A stretch of DNA of 56,304 nt from CAUPWF01 sp964367905 (GCA_964367905.1 CAYIZP010000017.1:1-56304); one strand, 5' to 3'. Shown: positions 1 through 9,358, counted from the first letter of the stretch. The notes: generated by a model from the letters alone, not told the origin. Program-made: numbers and translations.

Positions 1-242
1 CAAAATACTACTTAATGAATATTTTTATCAAATCAACTAACTTCGGAAAGAACCTTTGGAGCACTTACACAAATCTCCTCTGTTACTTGTTTTTGTGTGG
101 ATAACTAAAAAATAATTTTCAGCATTATGCACGATAGATTTCATCAATTTGTGTGGGTTTGAAAAGTAACCAAAAAAATCGAGGCAAGCTCTATAGCTGT
201 CTCGATTTTTTTATTTATTGATTTACTACTCTCAAACTAATT
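1..242. other. Intergenic region, no gene seen
   Basis: No open frame with a ribosome site is visible on either strand. The only clear structure is the terminator hairpin near 178-215. An AAAAGTAACC end at about 162-171 resembles the right terminus of the MITE-like element in rpn (12623-12780), but no matching left end lies inside the window. Confidence 0.5.
176..218. terminator. Bidirectional rho-independent terminator
   Basis: An AAAAATCGAG arm pairs with CTCGATTTTT across a short loop. T-runs sit on both sides, so it can end the minus-strand operon that stops at 243. Confidence 0.8.
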
Positions 243-989
243 TTATGGTGTATAAGTTTGAACATCTGGCGCTTTGTTAGACCAAATTCCATTTGCATCT
301 ACATCAAAGTAATCATCTTGAATTGCTTCCGCTATAAGTGTAATTGAGAATCCTTTGTCTGCTGCTGCATTATCCCATGATGTTGGAATTACAAAGTTGT
401 TCATAAATGGAATATCTGCTCCTGCTGCTTGTGGTAATTGGCAATAGAAATATCCAACACCTACACTTTGACCTGTGTTTGCATCATAAGTCCAGCTCCA
501 ACCTGCATCTGCTGAATCATCAAACGTCCACGCTTCGCCTGCAACATTATTTGCTGTATTTGCATCTGTTACTGCTTTTTCCATCTGTGCTTCCATGGAA
601 ACTATAGAATATGTGTCAGGATCGTTGTCCTCTGTTACTAAATCTCCATCCAATTTCAATGTAACTTGCATACGAAGATGCGCATCTGCGGTTCCCGCTT
701 CCATAGTTACCCAAGCTCTCTTATCCAAATCATCTCCTGGAAGTATTGGTCTATCTATCTCTGGAAGCACTCCATCATAACCTTCTGGCAACTTTCCGTA
801 AATATATCCACCTGCTCCATCAGAAACACCATCTACAGATTCTTCTGTTAATGTAATATTAACATTTCCCATTGTTATGGTATTTTCAACTGTTTGTGTA
901 TCTGTGAAGTATGCCAATGTTGCACCTACTCCAATTGCACCAATTAATCCTAATGATGTTGCTAACATCAACACTTTTTTCTTATTCAT
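243..989 (-). CDS. SipW-dependent TasA/CalY-like fibre protein (T3)
   Basis: 248 residues. The N-terminus has a lysine-rich start, a hydrophobic stretch at about 7-27 and the ATLAYFTDTQ signature of SipW-dependent signal peptides, followed by VENTITMG. This is the usual start of TasA/camelysin-type secreted proteins, which form extracellular amyloid-like fibres. The rest is an Asp-rich beta-sandwich-like domain with no transmembrane anchor or sorting motif. It lies 35 bp behind the 1025-1867 gene and has no promoter of its own, so the two are probably co-transcribed from the triple promoter block at 1951-2281. A strong terminator follows. The fibre role is inferred from the family; SipW processing is well supported by the signal sequence and by sipW upstream. 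Confidence 0.85.
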   Translation of the reverse strand: MNKKKVLMLATSLGLIGAIGVGATLAYFTDTQTVENTITMGNVNITLTEESVDGVSDGAGGYIYGKLPEGYDGVLPEIDRPILPGDDLDKRAWVTMEAGTADAHLRMQVTLKLDGDLVTEDNDPDTYSIVSMEAQMEKAVTDANTANNVAGEAWTFDDSADAGWSWTYDANTGQSVGVGYFYCQLPQAAGADIPFMNNFVIPTSWDNAAADKGFSITLIAEAIQDDYFDVDANGIWSNKAPDVQTYTP

Positions 990-1024
990 GTTCTATTCTC
1001 CTAATATACTTCTACTGAAAATAA

Positions 1025-1867
1025 TTAATCTACCAATTTTCCTTTGATTGCTGTTAATGATTCATCTAAAGTATTAACATTTGTCGACTGAATAACTGCT
1101 GCGTCTACAGTGATGTCGTTGATTTCCTTAGCTGCGTCATGATTGTTAATGCCAACAGTAACTGATTCAAATAATGGCGTTGTTATAAAATCATTCGTAT
1201 CATCCATTTTAATTTCTGTATTAGTTAGGCTTGCAGCTTCATTTGTATTTGCAGCTTCATTTCCTACCACATATACATAAATACCATCATGTGTTCCATC
1301 TACCGCAACTTCTTCTAATTTCCACTGATTGTTGATACCAGAAAAACTATTTCCAAGAGATGCTCCCTCTGCATCTGTTGCTTCAAGAAAAGCATCTAAT
1401 CCTTCTAATTTAACATATATTCTTGAATTTGGTGATTCCTTCACTAAACTAACTGTAGGTGCTTTTGGAATCTCAGATCCAGGAATAATATCTCCATAAT
1501 TAATCCCCTCTACTCCAGTGTCAGCAGCTCCTGTATTCGCTTTCCAATCATCTTTAGTAAAATCTAAATCATTATTGCTCGTTTTATTTACATTATACGA
1601 TTCTCCATCTAAAGTATATTCCCCTGCTGGTTTAGTCTTTACAGTATAGAGGCTATCAAACCCCTCATCAGCACTATTTCTAGTTACCTGATACTCAAAT
1701 AAATCTAGAGCAGTCTTTCCATCTTCGCTCACTGGATAAGAACCAATTTCAAATGTGTTTGTTACTTGTGTTGTTTGTGCTGATAAATAAGCTAATGTTC
1801 CCCCAACTCCTACTGCTCCTACTAATCCTAATGCTGTTACCATTGTTAATACTTTTTTCTTTGTCAT
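1025..1867 (-). CDS. SipW-dependent TasA-like fibre protein (T2)
   Basis: 280 residues. The signal region (hydrophobic about 8-27, then GGTLAYLSAQTTQVTNTFEIG) is the SipW-dependent type. After it comes a domain with a GDIIPGSEI segment followed by PTVSLVKES and RIYVKLEGLDAF, the arrangement seen in many TasA-like proteins. It is paralogous to 13801-14589, which shares the GDxI/NITPG, RVFMSVQGLDA and late KxLFT-type blocks. Its leader carries three tandem copies of a promoter unit (1951-2281). It is probably co-expressed with 243-989. Function as a fibre subunit is inferred. Confidence 0.85.
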   Translation of the reverse strand: MTKKKVLTMVTALGLVGAVGVGGTLAYLSAQTTQVTNTFEIGSYPVSEDGKTALDLFEYQVTRNSADEGFDSLYTVKTKPAGEYTLDGESYNVNKTSNNDLDFTKDDWKANTGAADTGVEGINYGDIIPGSEIPKAPTVSLVKESPNSRIYVKLEGLDAFLEATDAEGASLGNSFSGINNQWKLEEVAVDGTHDGIYVYVVGNEAANTNEAASLTNTEIKMDDTNDFITTPLFESVTVGINNHDAAKEINDITVDAAVIQSTNVNTLDESLTAIKGKLVD

Positions 1868-1957
1868 AATTCTCTCTTCCTTTCTTGAATCCTCTTTTTA
1901 GTTTTTTGTTTTTATTTAATTGTTGGTATTCATTATATTTACCACTCTATGGTAATT

Positions 1958-1991
1958 ATTGTAATACCTCCCTGTCATACCGTGGTCACAC
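1958..1991 (-). promoter_or_regulatory. BTAD-type operator/promoter P1
   Basis: On the minus strand: GTGTGAC, 4 bp, GTATGAC, 10 bp, TACAAT. Heptamers occupy 1985-1991 and 1974-1980 and the -10 box 1958-1963. There is no recognisable -35 box, as expected of an activator-dependent promoter. Confidence 0.75.
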
Positions 1992-2091
1992 GGTTACAAC
2001 TTTTTTTCTTCCTTCTTTTTGAAGGATATTTTGCAGCTAGTTTCTTGCTGCCATGGTCGGATATGAATTACTTTTCCAACCTATACTAAGT

Positions 2092-2125
2092 ATTATAATA
2101 CCTAGTAGTCATACCGTAGTCACAC
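2092..2125 (-). promoter_or_regulatory. BTAD-type operator/promoter P2
   Basis: On the minus strand: GTGTGAC (2119-2125), 4 bp, GTATGAC (2108-2114), 10 bp, TATAAT (2092-2097). It is the middle unit of the tandem promoter block. Confidence 0.78.
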
Positions 2126-2226
2126 GGTTATAACTTCTTTCTATTCTTCCTTTTCCGAAGAATGTTTTGCAGCTAGTTTCCTGCTACTATAGTTGGAAGT
2201 AATTGGTTTTCCAATCTATACTAAGT

Positions 2227-2260
2227 ATTATAATGCCTACTAGTCATACCGCAGTCACAT
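2227..2260 (-). promoter_or_regulatory. BTAD-type operator/promoter P3
   Basis: On the minus strand: ATGTGAC (2254-2260), 4 bp, GTATGAC (2243-2249), 10 bp, TATAAT (2227-2232). It lies just past the sipW stop codon and is the most upstream of the three promoters for 1025-1867. Confidence 0.75.
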
Positions 2261-2281
2261 GATTGTAACTTTTATAACTTT

Positions 2282-2881
2282 TTATTCTTTTTCTTCTTGT
2301 GACTCTGATTGTACCTCTTCCACTGGTTCTGCTTGAGGCTCTGACTCTAGTTTGTTCTTCTTTTTCTTGCCTTTTTTCTTTTGCTCTTGCGCTTCCTCTT
2401 CTTCCTTCTCAAATATATCAGGTAGGAAGGTCACTAGTATGATTAATACTAGCAATCCGCATATCACACCAATTCCAAGTGGTGTCGTTGCATATATGGA
2501 AACAAATCCAAGGTACGGAATACAGTACTGTGCTTCTCCGATCAAGTTGCTAAATAGCACTGGGTTCGCATCTTCTGTTTCGTTTGAATCTCCTTTTGTA
2601 ATGAATTGTTGTTCTTCTAATTGCACTTCAACAATTCTATGGGTTACCACTGTGTCTTCTCCTATATAATAGGTGATAATGTCCCCCGCCTCTAAGGTTG
2701 TAGGATCTACATCCTTCTTTACGCCTATCATGGAACCAACCGGATACTCCGGCTCCATACTTCCTGATAGGACTGCCATTGTTTCATAACCCAACACTCT
2801 CGGCAGGAGTAAAACCCCTGCCGCTAATGCTAATATTATGATTAAGATTGTGGATATAAATCCGCATATTTTTTTAAGCAT
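2282..2881 (-). CDS. sipW: Signal peptidase I, SipW (ER) type
   Basis: 199 residues. A transmembrane helix at about 7-29 is followed by LSGSMEPEYPVGS with the catalytic Ser, and VVTHRIVEV with the His that replaces Lys in ER-type (SipW) signal peptidases. A second helix lies at about 133-153. The enzyme removes the signal peptides of TasA-like proteins at the outer face of the membrane. It sits between two genes whose products have SipW-type signals and is the only sipW in the window, so it probably also serves the right-hand cluster. The C-terminal 45 residues form an unusual cytosolic tail rich in Glu and Lys. It follows 2922-3494 by 40 bp, in the operon started at P4. Confidence 0.93.
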   Translation of the reverse strand: MLKKICGFISTILIIILALAAGVLLLPRVLGYETMAVLSGSMEPEYPVGSMIGVKKDVDPTTLEAGDIITYYIGEDTVVTHRIVEVQLEEQQFITKGDSNETEDANPVLFSNLIGEAQYCIPYLGFVSIYATTPLGIGVICGLLVLIILVTFLPDIFEKEEEEAQEQKKKGKKKKNKLESEPQAEPVEEVQSESQEEKE

Positions 2882-2921
2882 CTTATCCCCTTTTGCTTAT
2901 ATCTACTTGTATTTGACCTTC

Positions 2922-3494
2922 TTATTCTTCGAAATATTCCTCGCTCGTGTTTACATCGCCTGTGCTAATATAGTTAAATCTTTCTTGTATGTCCTCAAGT
3001 GACGGATTTGTTTCGCTGGCGAAACATGATTCCGAGTAAATAATAACTTCAAATGGTTCCGTTCCTTCTGGTGCTGTAATGATAAAGCTTATATCGCTTG
3101 TTTTGTATGTGTCATCACCAACTGTATTTCCACTTAAAACTTCAGTATAGTAGTAAAACCCATTCGTCGTTTCTAATGTATCGTTCCAATTATTACCAAG
3201 TTGAGGTGTTATTGTAAGATCTTCTGCAACACTGCTTGGAGAAATCTCTAATCTTACTCTTACATAAGCTGGATCTGCTGTTTCATTCATTACACGAGCA
3301 GTTTTAATTATCTTATTATCAGCTATAGTAACCTCTTCATCAATCCCCGTTGCATGATCAACCACTTCAAATGTGTTCTCTACTCTCGTTGTTTGAGCCG
3401 TTAATATTGCTAATGTTCCACCTACTAATATCACTCCTACTAGAGAGAAGGATAGTAGGGTTTTTAGTGTCATATTCTTTAATCTATTTTTCAT
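2922..3494 (-). CDS. SipW-dependent secreted protein (T1)
   Basis: 190 residues. A hydrophobic segment at about 12-30 ends in VGGTLAILTAQTTRVENTFEV, a SipW-type signal. The mature part has a VMNETADPAYVRVRLEISP block and ends in an acidic tail. It is the counterpart of 14646-15230 in the right-hand cluster; both follow immediately behind a giant VWA gene and share the TADPAYVRVR / PDPVYVRMR, YYYTEVL / YYYVGV and PFEVIIYSESC / PFEIIVYEESC blocks. It contains one conserved Cys near the end. It may be a minor fibre subunit or the adaptor joining the VWA protein to the fibre; that role is inference from gene order. Confidence 0.82.
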   Translation of the reverse strand: MKNRLKNMTLKTLLSFSLVGVILVGGTLAILTAQTTRVENTFEVVDHATGIDEEVTIADNKIIKTARVMNETADPAYVRVRLEISPSSVAEDLTITPQLGNNWNDTLETTNGFYYYTEVLSGNTVGDDTYKTSDISFIITAPEGTEPFEVIIYSESCFASETNPSLEDIQERFNYISTGDVNTSEEYFEE

Positions 3495-3512
3495 TTTTTC
3501 TACCTCCTTCTA

Positions 3513-6500
3513 CTAGTTATTGTTCTTGCTATCGCCATTGCTTGGTCCTTGACCACCGAAATAGTTACCCACTTTATCTCCATCTACTGTAGCACCATCT
3601 ACCAAAGTCCATGCACCATTTTTGTATACGAACTCATTTGCAACAATATCAGTATCTGTTTCTGCGATCTTATCATCTTTTACATTTGTAAATAGTACAT
3701 TAGCATTCTTTCGTGCTACTACTTCTTCGCATTGGTAAGCATCATATCCTTCCTCTGTGCTCATCATGAACTTGAAGTTGTCATCGCTATCAATTGTAAA
3801 TACGATTTGATTTCCATTGACACTATAATCTTTTACTAGATATGTCTCAGCCTCTGGATTATTCCCTACTACACTTACAAACTCATAACGAAGTGCACTT
3901 AACTCTTCCACTTTATAGGTTCCACTTGGTAAACCACTAATGATTTTTGCATGATCAAGTGTTTCATTCTCATTACCTGGTTCTCCCATTCTAATTGAAC
4001 GATACCAAACATCTCCTTCTTTATCATCTTCTAATATTTCTGTAACCTTGAACTGGAAGATTGCATCTCCTGCTTGGCTTGTGTTGTTAAACTCAGCAAC
4101 TGATTTAGAAATATCAATTGTACCTGCAATAACATCCACTGTGTATGTTCCTGTACTTGTTACAGGCTTTCCACCTTCTTCTGCTTGATATGTCGGTGTC
4201 GTTCCTAGGAATGTTCCATCTATCGGAGTATCAATTGTGTTACTTTTCCCTCTATCATCAGCTGCGATAGCATCGTATTGTAATTTCACCGTGTAAACTA
4301 TCTCATCATTTTCATTCTCAGCCTTTTGTAGTTCATCACCTATCTCAGCAAGTGAAACATCGACAGCTGTACCGCTATTCGTTGACTTTGTAATACCTGT
4401 AATTGTTATTTGCCCTAACGTATCATTAGTGTCTTTATAACTATAGTTAATGCTGCTACTATTGTTCAATGCTGTTTTCATATCCTCAACACTGATTTCA
4501 ACTCCTGTTCCCTCAATAAACTTTTGTACGAAGTCATCTAAATCTGTTGCGTCTTCAACAAATACTGTTTGGCAACCTTTTGCATCTGGTACCTCTGCAT
4601 GTACATTTACATAAGGTAATGGGAAGTCCATATCAGGTGTCGAATCCGTTCCGTTTAACTCATATATTCCAGATCCACTCGCTCCATTGATATTAGTTGG
4701 GATAATATTTCCTCCAAGGAAATCTTCTTTTGCTTCAATCTGGATATCATAGTCCCACTTCTCTTCTGGTGTACCTATTTCAGACGCTTTTCCTGCCCAA
4801 GTCAGTGTAACACTACCTTCATCATCTTTTGCAATTATAAGTGTTCCATCATTGCTTGCCGTCCAAGTTTTTGTCTCACCATTTACTGGATAATCAGCGT
4901 CTTGTGTATTATTTGTTCCACCATTTTTCTCATAGAACTGGTTTACCAAGTGTCTCATATCCTCAAGATCCATTGTAAATCTTGTATCTATTTGATCCAC
5001 GATTTTATCTGTAGCAACTGCTTGTGGATTTCCGATACTAGCTGACAAGAACGCGAAAGCATCCTTTAACGCTTCTTCATCTCCTGGCACTGCATAATAA
5101 TCGCCTGGTTTGAATATATCACTACTCAAAAACTCTTTTCCACTTACTCGACTTTCTCCGTTTATTGTTACACCCTCTGGAAGATACACATAATCCTTAC
5201 CTAAATCGCCACCAAAACCTATCGTAGAATATGTGATATTTGCACCATTATCACTCGCCCATTCTTTTTGCTCACTTATCTCATTTATAACATTTGCATC
5301 CACTATCTTGAGTTCATTTGTAGTATAATCTACAAGTGTCGGTGCTCCATCTGTAAATATTATAATCTGAATGTTCTCTTTATTCGTAGCATCATCAAAA
5401 AGTTTTGTGGCTTCCCATAGTCCCAAATCTAATCTAGTCGAACCGTTTGCATTCATCTTGTCTATATTAGTTTTTAAACTCGCCAATGCACCTTCTCCAC
5501 TTACAAAACCTCCACCTGTATATGACATCTTGCTCCAATTCCTAGTATTTTTGGTAAGTTCCGAATACATATCTGCATCCCCACGGTATGCTAGTGGATA
5601 AAAACCACCTGCTGAATAACTTATATTACTACCCGTTCCTCCTGAAATAACATCTGCCATATAATCGAAATCAATAACTGCAATTTCATTCGAATCATTC
5701 GCACTAAGAACTACATCTGCAAAGTCTTTTGCTGCTCTTTCCATATTATTCATTTGGTTTCCAACTGAACCACTTGAGTCTAACACCATGATTACACTGG
5801 TTGGTTCTGGTTCACCTTTATTCGACCAAGCTTGTAAGTCAATTTGATATTCTCTTGAATCTGTAAATTCATCTTCAGAATCTGTATCTGTTTGTACGGT
5901 TGTATTCTTTGCAACTTCTACATAGCTCAAATCATCATTTGTCAAATCATTCACTGGTGCTGATGACTGTCCTAAGTCAAATCCATCCAATAGTGATATC
6001 CCTGCAACTGAACTTCCGATATCAATTGTGTTGATTGGAAGTGCTACCGACTTCATTTCTCCATCCATTCCCATGAATGTAACTGCCGATGTTGCTTCAT
6101 TCAATGCTACTTCTCCCGATACACCCTCTACCGCTTCTACTGTAAATGTAGCTGTCCAACCTGCTTCTCCGTCTGCTCCTGCTGGGTTGATTGTTACATC
6201 ATTCCAAGTAAGCTCATCTACTATTGAATCTTCTGAGATAATAAAATCTTTTGTAAGAACTTCTGTAATATCCGCATCTGTAATTGCTACTGCTTGTGTT
6301 GTTGTTGTATCTACTTCGATTGCATTTAGTATCACGCTCACTGCCTTCTCATCTGTAGACGCCATTGCATTTATTTCTTCTGTTGCAATACGCTTCATAA
6401 ATGCTTCATTAGCACTTCCTGCTGTCAATGCTTCATCGTACGACACTGTATATACATTGATAGAAGATTTTGATAATGTTTTCTCAATTTCTGCTGTGTC

Positions 6501-7778
6501 ATTCACTCCACCGTCTGATAATACTACGATGTTTGCAGTTGCACTATCTTTTACTAAACTATGCGCAGTTGCTAATGCCCCTACTATATCTGTGCTCGTT
6601 GTATCTACTCTTGATGTGCCAATCTGGTTGATGAACTCAACTAAACCTGCATCACCTTTTGGAACTTTGTAATATGCTCCATTTTCATCTGTGTATCCTG
6701 CTACTGTATTAGATACTGTAACCAACATCACGCTATCTTTGTCATCCATATTTGAAACAAATGTAATTGCTGCTTGTTTCATTGCTGCCAATTCAACATC
6801 ATTCACTGATGAGCTTTCATCGATAACCAATACGGTATCTGCTGCTGTATCACTTACCACATCTACTGAAGTCGATGTTGCTTCTAATGTCACATCGTAG
6901 CCCTCTCCATCTACAGTCGGTGCTGTTGTTTGAGACACTGTAATAGACTGAGCAGCAATTTCAAAAACTTCTATTTTTTGTTCTGGATATCCTGCTGCAT
7001 CTAAGCTGTTTGCGGATTCCTCACCTGTAGGTGTTGTTCCGTCTGTTTTATCTGTATCGTCTGTTTTATCCTCTTTGTTTGAATCATCTGTAGTTCCTGT
7101 TCCACCTGCCGGAGGATTCAATGCATCCAAAGCCGCTTTGATTATTCCTTGTGCTTCTTCTGCATCGGTTTTGCTTGTGGTTGCTGGATCTACCAAGCCG
7201 TTTACTGTAGTTACCATACCATCTACTGTATCTACCTGCTCATCACCCACACCATTTGCAGTTTCAATCGCTGACTTAGCATCCTTTGCAGCTTGCAACT
7301 CCGCATCTGCTGTTGTTAAATCTGCTGTTGGGTCTGCTGCTAATGCATCGCGTTCACTCTGCTCTGTATCTATGACTGCTTGTGCTGCCGTTACTGCCGC
7401 ATTGTATGCATCTGTTCTAAGTGTATCTAAGTCTCCTAGAATTGCGTTAACTTCATTCAAAGCATCTGTAGTAGCTGTTACTGCCTCATTCGCTGTTGTC
7501 ATATCTTCCTCAACAACCGTCCTAGTTTTATTTGCCACTGCGTTTGCTGCATCCGTTGCTGCTCCTGCTTTGTCTCCAGCTTCTTTCACTGTAGTAGAAA
7601 TGCTTGAAACCTTAGTCTGCATTTCATTGATTCTTCCTTCCAGTGTTTCTTGATTCGCAACTGATGCGATTGATTGGGCAATTCCTATTACCCCTGCACC
7701 CAATACTAGGGTGATTGCCATTGTGAGAGCAATACCTCTCTTCACTAGCTTTTTCTTTTTGCGTCTTTCCTTAATCAT
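3513..7778 (-). CDS. Giant secreted double-VWA, SpaA-like adhesin
   Basis: 1421 residues. It has a basic start and hydrophobic signal/anchor at about 14-40, then an Ala/Thr-rich helical (likely coiled-coil) region at about 43-225 and an Asp/Lys/Thr linker to about 255. The first VWA domain starts near residue 319 (VLVIDESSSVN, DxSxS). The second starts near 665 (MVLDSSGSVG), with GSTRLDLGLW near 783 and IIFTDGAP near 808. A SpaA/Cna-B-like domain follows at about 1226-1320 (GTYKVEELSALRY). There is no LPXTG tail. VWA proteins with Cna-B domains commonly act as adhesive tips, so a tip or adhesin role is inferred. It heads an operon with 2922-3494 and sipW from P4. Ribosome site AAGGAG lies 12 bp before the ATG. 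Paralogue: 15230-18931, which lacks the coiled coil. Confidence 0.88.
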   Translation of the reverse strand: MIKERRKKKKLVKRGIALTMAITLVLGAGVIGIAQSIASVANQETLEGRINEMQTKVSSISTTVKEAGDKAGAATDAANAVANKTRTVVEEDMTTANEAVTATTDALNEVNAILGDLDTLRTDAYNAAVTAAQAVIDTEQSERDALAADPTADLTTADAELQAAKDAKSAIETANGVGDEQVDTVDGMVTTVNGLVDPATTSKTDAEEAQGIIKAALDALNPPAGGTGTTDDSNKEDKTDDTDKTDGTTPTGEESANSLDAAGYPEQKIEVFEIAAQSITVSQTTAPTVDGEGYDVTLEATSTSVDVVSDTAADTVLVIDESSSVNDVELAAMKQAAITFVSNMDDKDSVMLVTVSNTVAGYTDENGAYYKVPKGDAGLVEFINQIGTSRVDTTSTDIVGALATAHSLVKDSATANIVVLSDGGVNDTAEIEKTLSKSSINVYTVSYDEALTAGSANEAFMKRIATEEINAMASTDEKAVSVILNAIEVDTTTTQAVAITDADITEVLTKDFIISEDSIVDELTWNDVTINPAGADGEAGWTATFTVEAVEGVSGEVALNEATSAVTFMGMDGEMKSVALPINTIDIGSSVAGISLLDGFDLGQSSAPVNDLTNDDLSYVEVAKNTTVQTDTDSEDEFTDSREYQIDLQAWSNKGEPEPTSVIMVLDSSGSVGNQMNNMERAAKDFADVVLSANDSNEIAVIDFDYMADVISGGTGSNISYSAGGFYPLAYRGDADMYSELTKNTRNWSKMSYTGGGFVSGEGALASLKTNIDKMNANGSTRLDLGLWEATKLFDDATNKENIQIIIFTDGAPTLVDYTTNELKIVDANVINEISEQKEWASDNGANITYSTIGFGGDLGKDYVYLPEGVTINGESRVSGKEFLSSDIFKPGDYYAVPGDEEALKDAFAFLSASIGNPQAVATDKIVDQIDTRFTMDLEDMRHLVNQFYEKNGGTNNTQDADYPVNGETKTWTASNDGTLIIAKDDEGSVTLTWAGKASEIGTPEEKWDYDIQIEAKEDFLGGNIIPTNINGASGSGIYELNGTDSTPDMDFPLPYVNVHAEVPDAKGCQTVFVEDATDLDDFVQKFIEGTGVEISVEDMKTALNNSSSINYSYKDTNDTLGQITITGITKSTNSGTAVDVSLAEIGDELQKAENENDEIVYTVKLQYDAIAADDRGKSNTIDTPIDGTFLGTTPTYQAEEGGKPVTSTGTYTVDVIAGTIDISKSVAEFNNTSQAGDAIFQFKVTEILEDDKEGDVWYRSIRMGEPGNENETLDHAKIISGLPSGTYKVEELSALRYEFVSVVGNNPEAETYLVKDYSVNGNQIVFTIDSDDNFKFMMSTEEGYDAYQCEEVVARKNANVLFTNVKDDKIAETDTDIVANEFVYKNGAWTLVDGATVDGDKVGNYFGGQGPSNGDSKNNN

Positions 7779-7842
7779 AATAGCTCTTTGCTCCTTCCTT
7801 TTCTATCTATAAAATATATATGATTTCCTCTTTGTCTACTAC

Positions 7843-7876
7843 ACTATAATGCCTCGCAGTCACACACCGGTCACAA
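7843..7876 (-). promoter_or_regulatory. BTAD-type operator/promoter P4
   Basis: On the minus strand: TTGTGAC (7870-7876), 4 bp, GTGTGAC (7859-7865), 10 bp, TATAGT (7843-7848). It drives the double-VWA, T1, sipW operon. Confidence 0.78.
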
Positions 7877-7926
7877 AACATCAAAAGATAGAAACTTTTT
7901 CAATTTTTTTGTGTTACCAGTATTTC

Positions 7927-8100
7927 GTAACTATTCAGCCTTGCGGCTGAATACAAGTGGGACTGCGCTATGTTTACATAGCATCAGGCACATCTTGTGT
8001 TTCAGTCATAAGGCGCTTAGCCGTAATCGAGGATGTAGCTGTGAAACAGCGTAACAGATCACGCAGTGATCCATCCGAGATGTCTAAGCTGAATAGTTAC
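7927..8100. repeat. 174-bp palindrome-bounded dispersed element
   Basis: It starts with GTAACTATTCAGC and ends with GCTGAATAGTTAC, a perfect 13-bp inverted repeat. Inside are further small palindromes (CAGCC/GGCTG, GCTATG/CATAGC, GATCAC/GTGATC). It has no coding capacity. The last 50 bp recur, in reverse orientation, at 54776-54825. It is either a MITE-type element or a dispersed structured sequence; no clear target duplication is visible. Confidence 0.75.
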
Positions 8101-8143
8101 AGTTTCTCATCTTCCTGTTTGTAAATTCGTGTTTTATAATTTT

Positions 8144-9358
8144 CTATACTTCGTTGATTGAGAATTGGAGCTCTACCTTGCGTAACTTATCTTCCTTATA
8201 GTATCTCTTCTGAATTCTCTCTTCGATCTTGTCCAAGAACTTCTCCGAACAGTTCGAGAGCAACATGATGTACTGGACACCACTATATTTTGCTACCACA
8301 TCCCCCTCGCGCAAGCTATTGAGTAGGGCATTCTTCATGCTGTCCATTCCTCGTTGCATAACATTGAGATATGCTTGTGTGTCTTTCTTAATCTTCACCC
8401 GTGGTTCTAGTGATACGAGTACCACATAGCTGGTGGCACTACTTCGCCTCATCCGACGCTTCTCTAATTGATACGCCTTGCGGAATACCCCATAGTCACA
8501 ATAGAAGGTTCCACCTTCCACATCTTCTTCCACATCCAACTCCTGTTGTATGATTCCGATGTTCTCTTCTACCACGTTTACCCTCTTGTGTATCTCTTCA
8601 TAGGTCTCACGTAGCTGCGCCGATGGTCGAACCCCTAAATTCTCATACAAGACTTCTTCTGCATTCTCATATTGCTTCTTCGCCATGCTGTACTTCTCTT
8701 GTTTCACGAGAACTCGTATCATAGCTGTGTGCAAGTCTTCATCTAAGTTCTCTAATAGAAGCGCTGCACTCAAGATTTCTTCTGCCTTCTGATATTCTTC
8801 TGTTTCTTCCAATAATTCCACAGCCAGCTTGGTCACATCGATATACAACGAGTGATAGTAGGTAGTCATGGTAGAAATCCAGAACTCCTCCGCTAAGGTA
8901 GGCAAAAAGTTTCCACTATATTTATCACTTGCTTCTATAGAATACTGCAGCTTTTTCTTCGCATCTTTCTCGCTCAATGCCTTCTTGGCTACTTTCTCGA
9001 ATTCCTCCGCGTCCAGCACGACTGGAACATCTCCGCTCCAGCGGTATCCCCCTCGCTCTGTTTTGATGAACTCCGTCTCGCCCCATACCTTCTTTATGAA
9101 TACACGTAATCGATATATTAAGTTTTTCAGTGCTCCCGCAGGATTATCACTCTCATCATCCATCCACAGGGTGTCTATCAACTCTTGTGCCGTAATCACT
9201 TTATTTCTATTACAAAGAAAATAGACCAATAACTTAGTCAACATGTCTGAACGAATAGATTCCTCGTTCATCTCAACCTCATTATAAGTCAATACGAAAC
9301 GCACAAACGTCTGCACCTGCAATGTACCAGTTGTCCCTATCATCTCTCTATTACCCAT
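8144..9358 (-). CDS. BTAD/SARP-like transcriptional regulator with degenerate GGDEF-like domain
   Basis: 404 residues from the ATG at 9358; an in-frame TTG at 9367 is an alternative. An OmpR-type winged helix at about 15-110 (KLLVYFLCNRNKVITAQELIDTLW, interrupted here for length, then a GALKNLIYRLR recognition helix) leads to a bacterial transcriptional activation domain at about 125-260 with TPR-like helices. The C-terminal 120 residues resemble a GGDEF fold whose signature is lost: KYSGVQY replaces RYGGDEF, so no cyclase activity is expected. SARP/BTAD activators bind 11-bp-spaced direct heptamers overlapping the -35 region. Seven such sites surround this gene, making it the obvious candidate activator. 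The same C-terminal module occurs alone at 22253-22678. Confidence 0.88.
   Translation of the reverse strand: MGNREMIGTTGTLQVQTFVRFVLTYNEVEMNEESIRSDMLTKLLVYFLCNRNKVITAQELIDTLWMDDESDNPAGALKNLIYRLRVFIKKVWGETEFIKTERGGYRWSGDVPVVLDAEEFEKVAKKALSEKDAKKKLQYSIEASDKYSGNFLPTLAEEFWISTMTTYYHSLYIDVTKLAVELLEETEEYQKAEEILSAALLLENLDEDLHTAMIRVLVKQEKYSMAKKQYENAEEVLYENLGVRPSAQLRETYEEIHKRVNVVEENIGIIQQELDVEEDVEGGTFYCDYGVFRKAYQLEKRRMRRSSATSYVVLVSLEPRVKIKKDTQAYLNVMQRGMDSMKNALLNSLREGDVVAKYSGVQYIMLLSNCSEKFLDKIEERIQKRYYKEDKLRKVELQFSINEV

Larger units (their letters stand above)
1951..2281 (-). repeat. Three tandem 134-135 bp promoter repeats
   Basis: The block holds 2.5-3 copies of one unit with operator starts at 1974, 2108 and 2243, so the period is 134 and then 135 bp. 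Each unit has a direct-heptamer operator, a -10 box and, after it, a T-rich stretch with TTTTGCAGCTAGTTTC. The third copy runs up to the sipW stop codon. All face the 1025-1867 gene. The first copy is the most diverged on its promoter-distal side. Confidence 0.85.
7779..8143. other. Intergenic region with promoter P4 and palindromic element
   Basis: The 365-bp gap holds P4 (7843-7876) and a 174-bp palindrome-bounded element (7927-8100). No coding frame with a ribosome site is seen. Confidence 0.7.

Noticed and set aside
1..171. Second copy of the rpn MITE ending at about 171
   Set aside because: Only one AAAAGTAACC end is visible; the left end is not in the window, so it cannot be supported.
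3513..3600. LPXTG anchor at the end of the VWA protein
   Set aside because: The tail is hydrophilic with no membrane helix or sorting motif.
6028..7653. Long plus-strand frames opposite the VWA gene
   Set aside because: They are Ser/Ala/Val-rich mirror frames of the Thr/Ala/Asp-rich VWA gene and lack ribosome sites.
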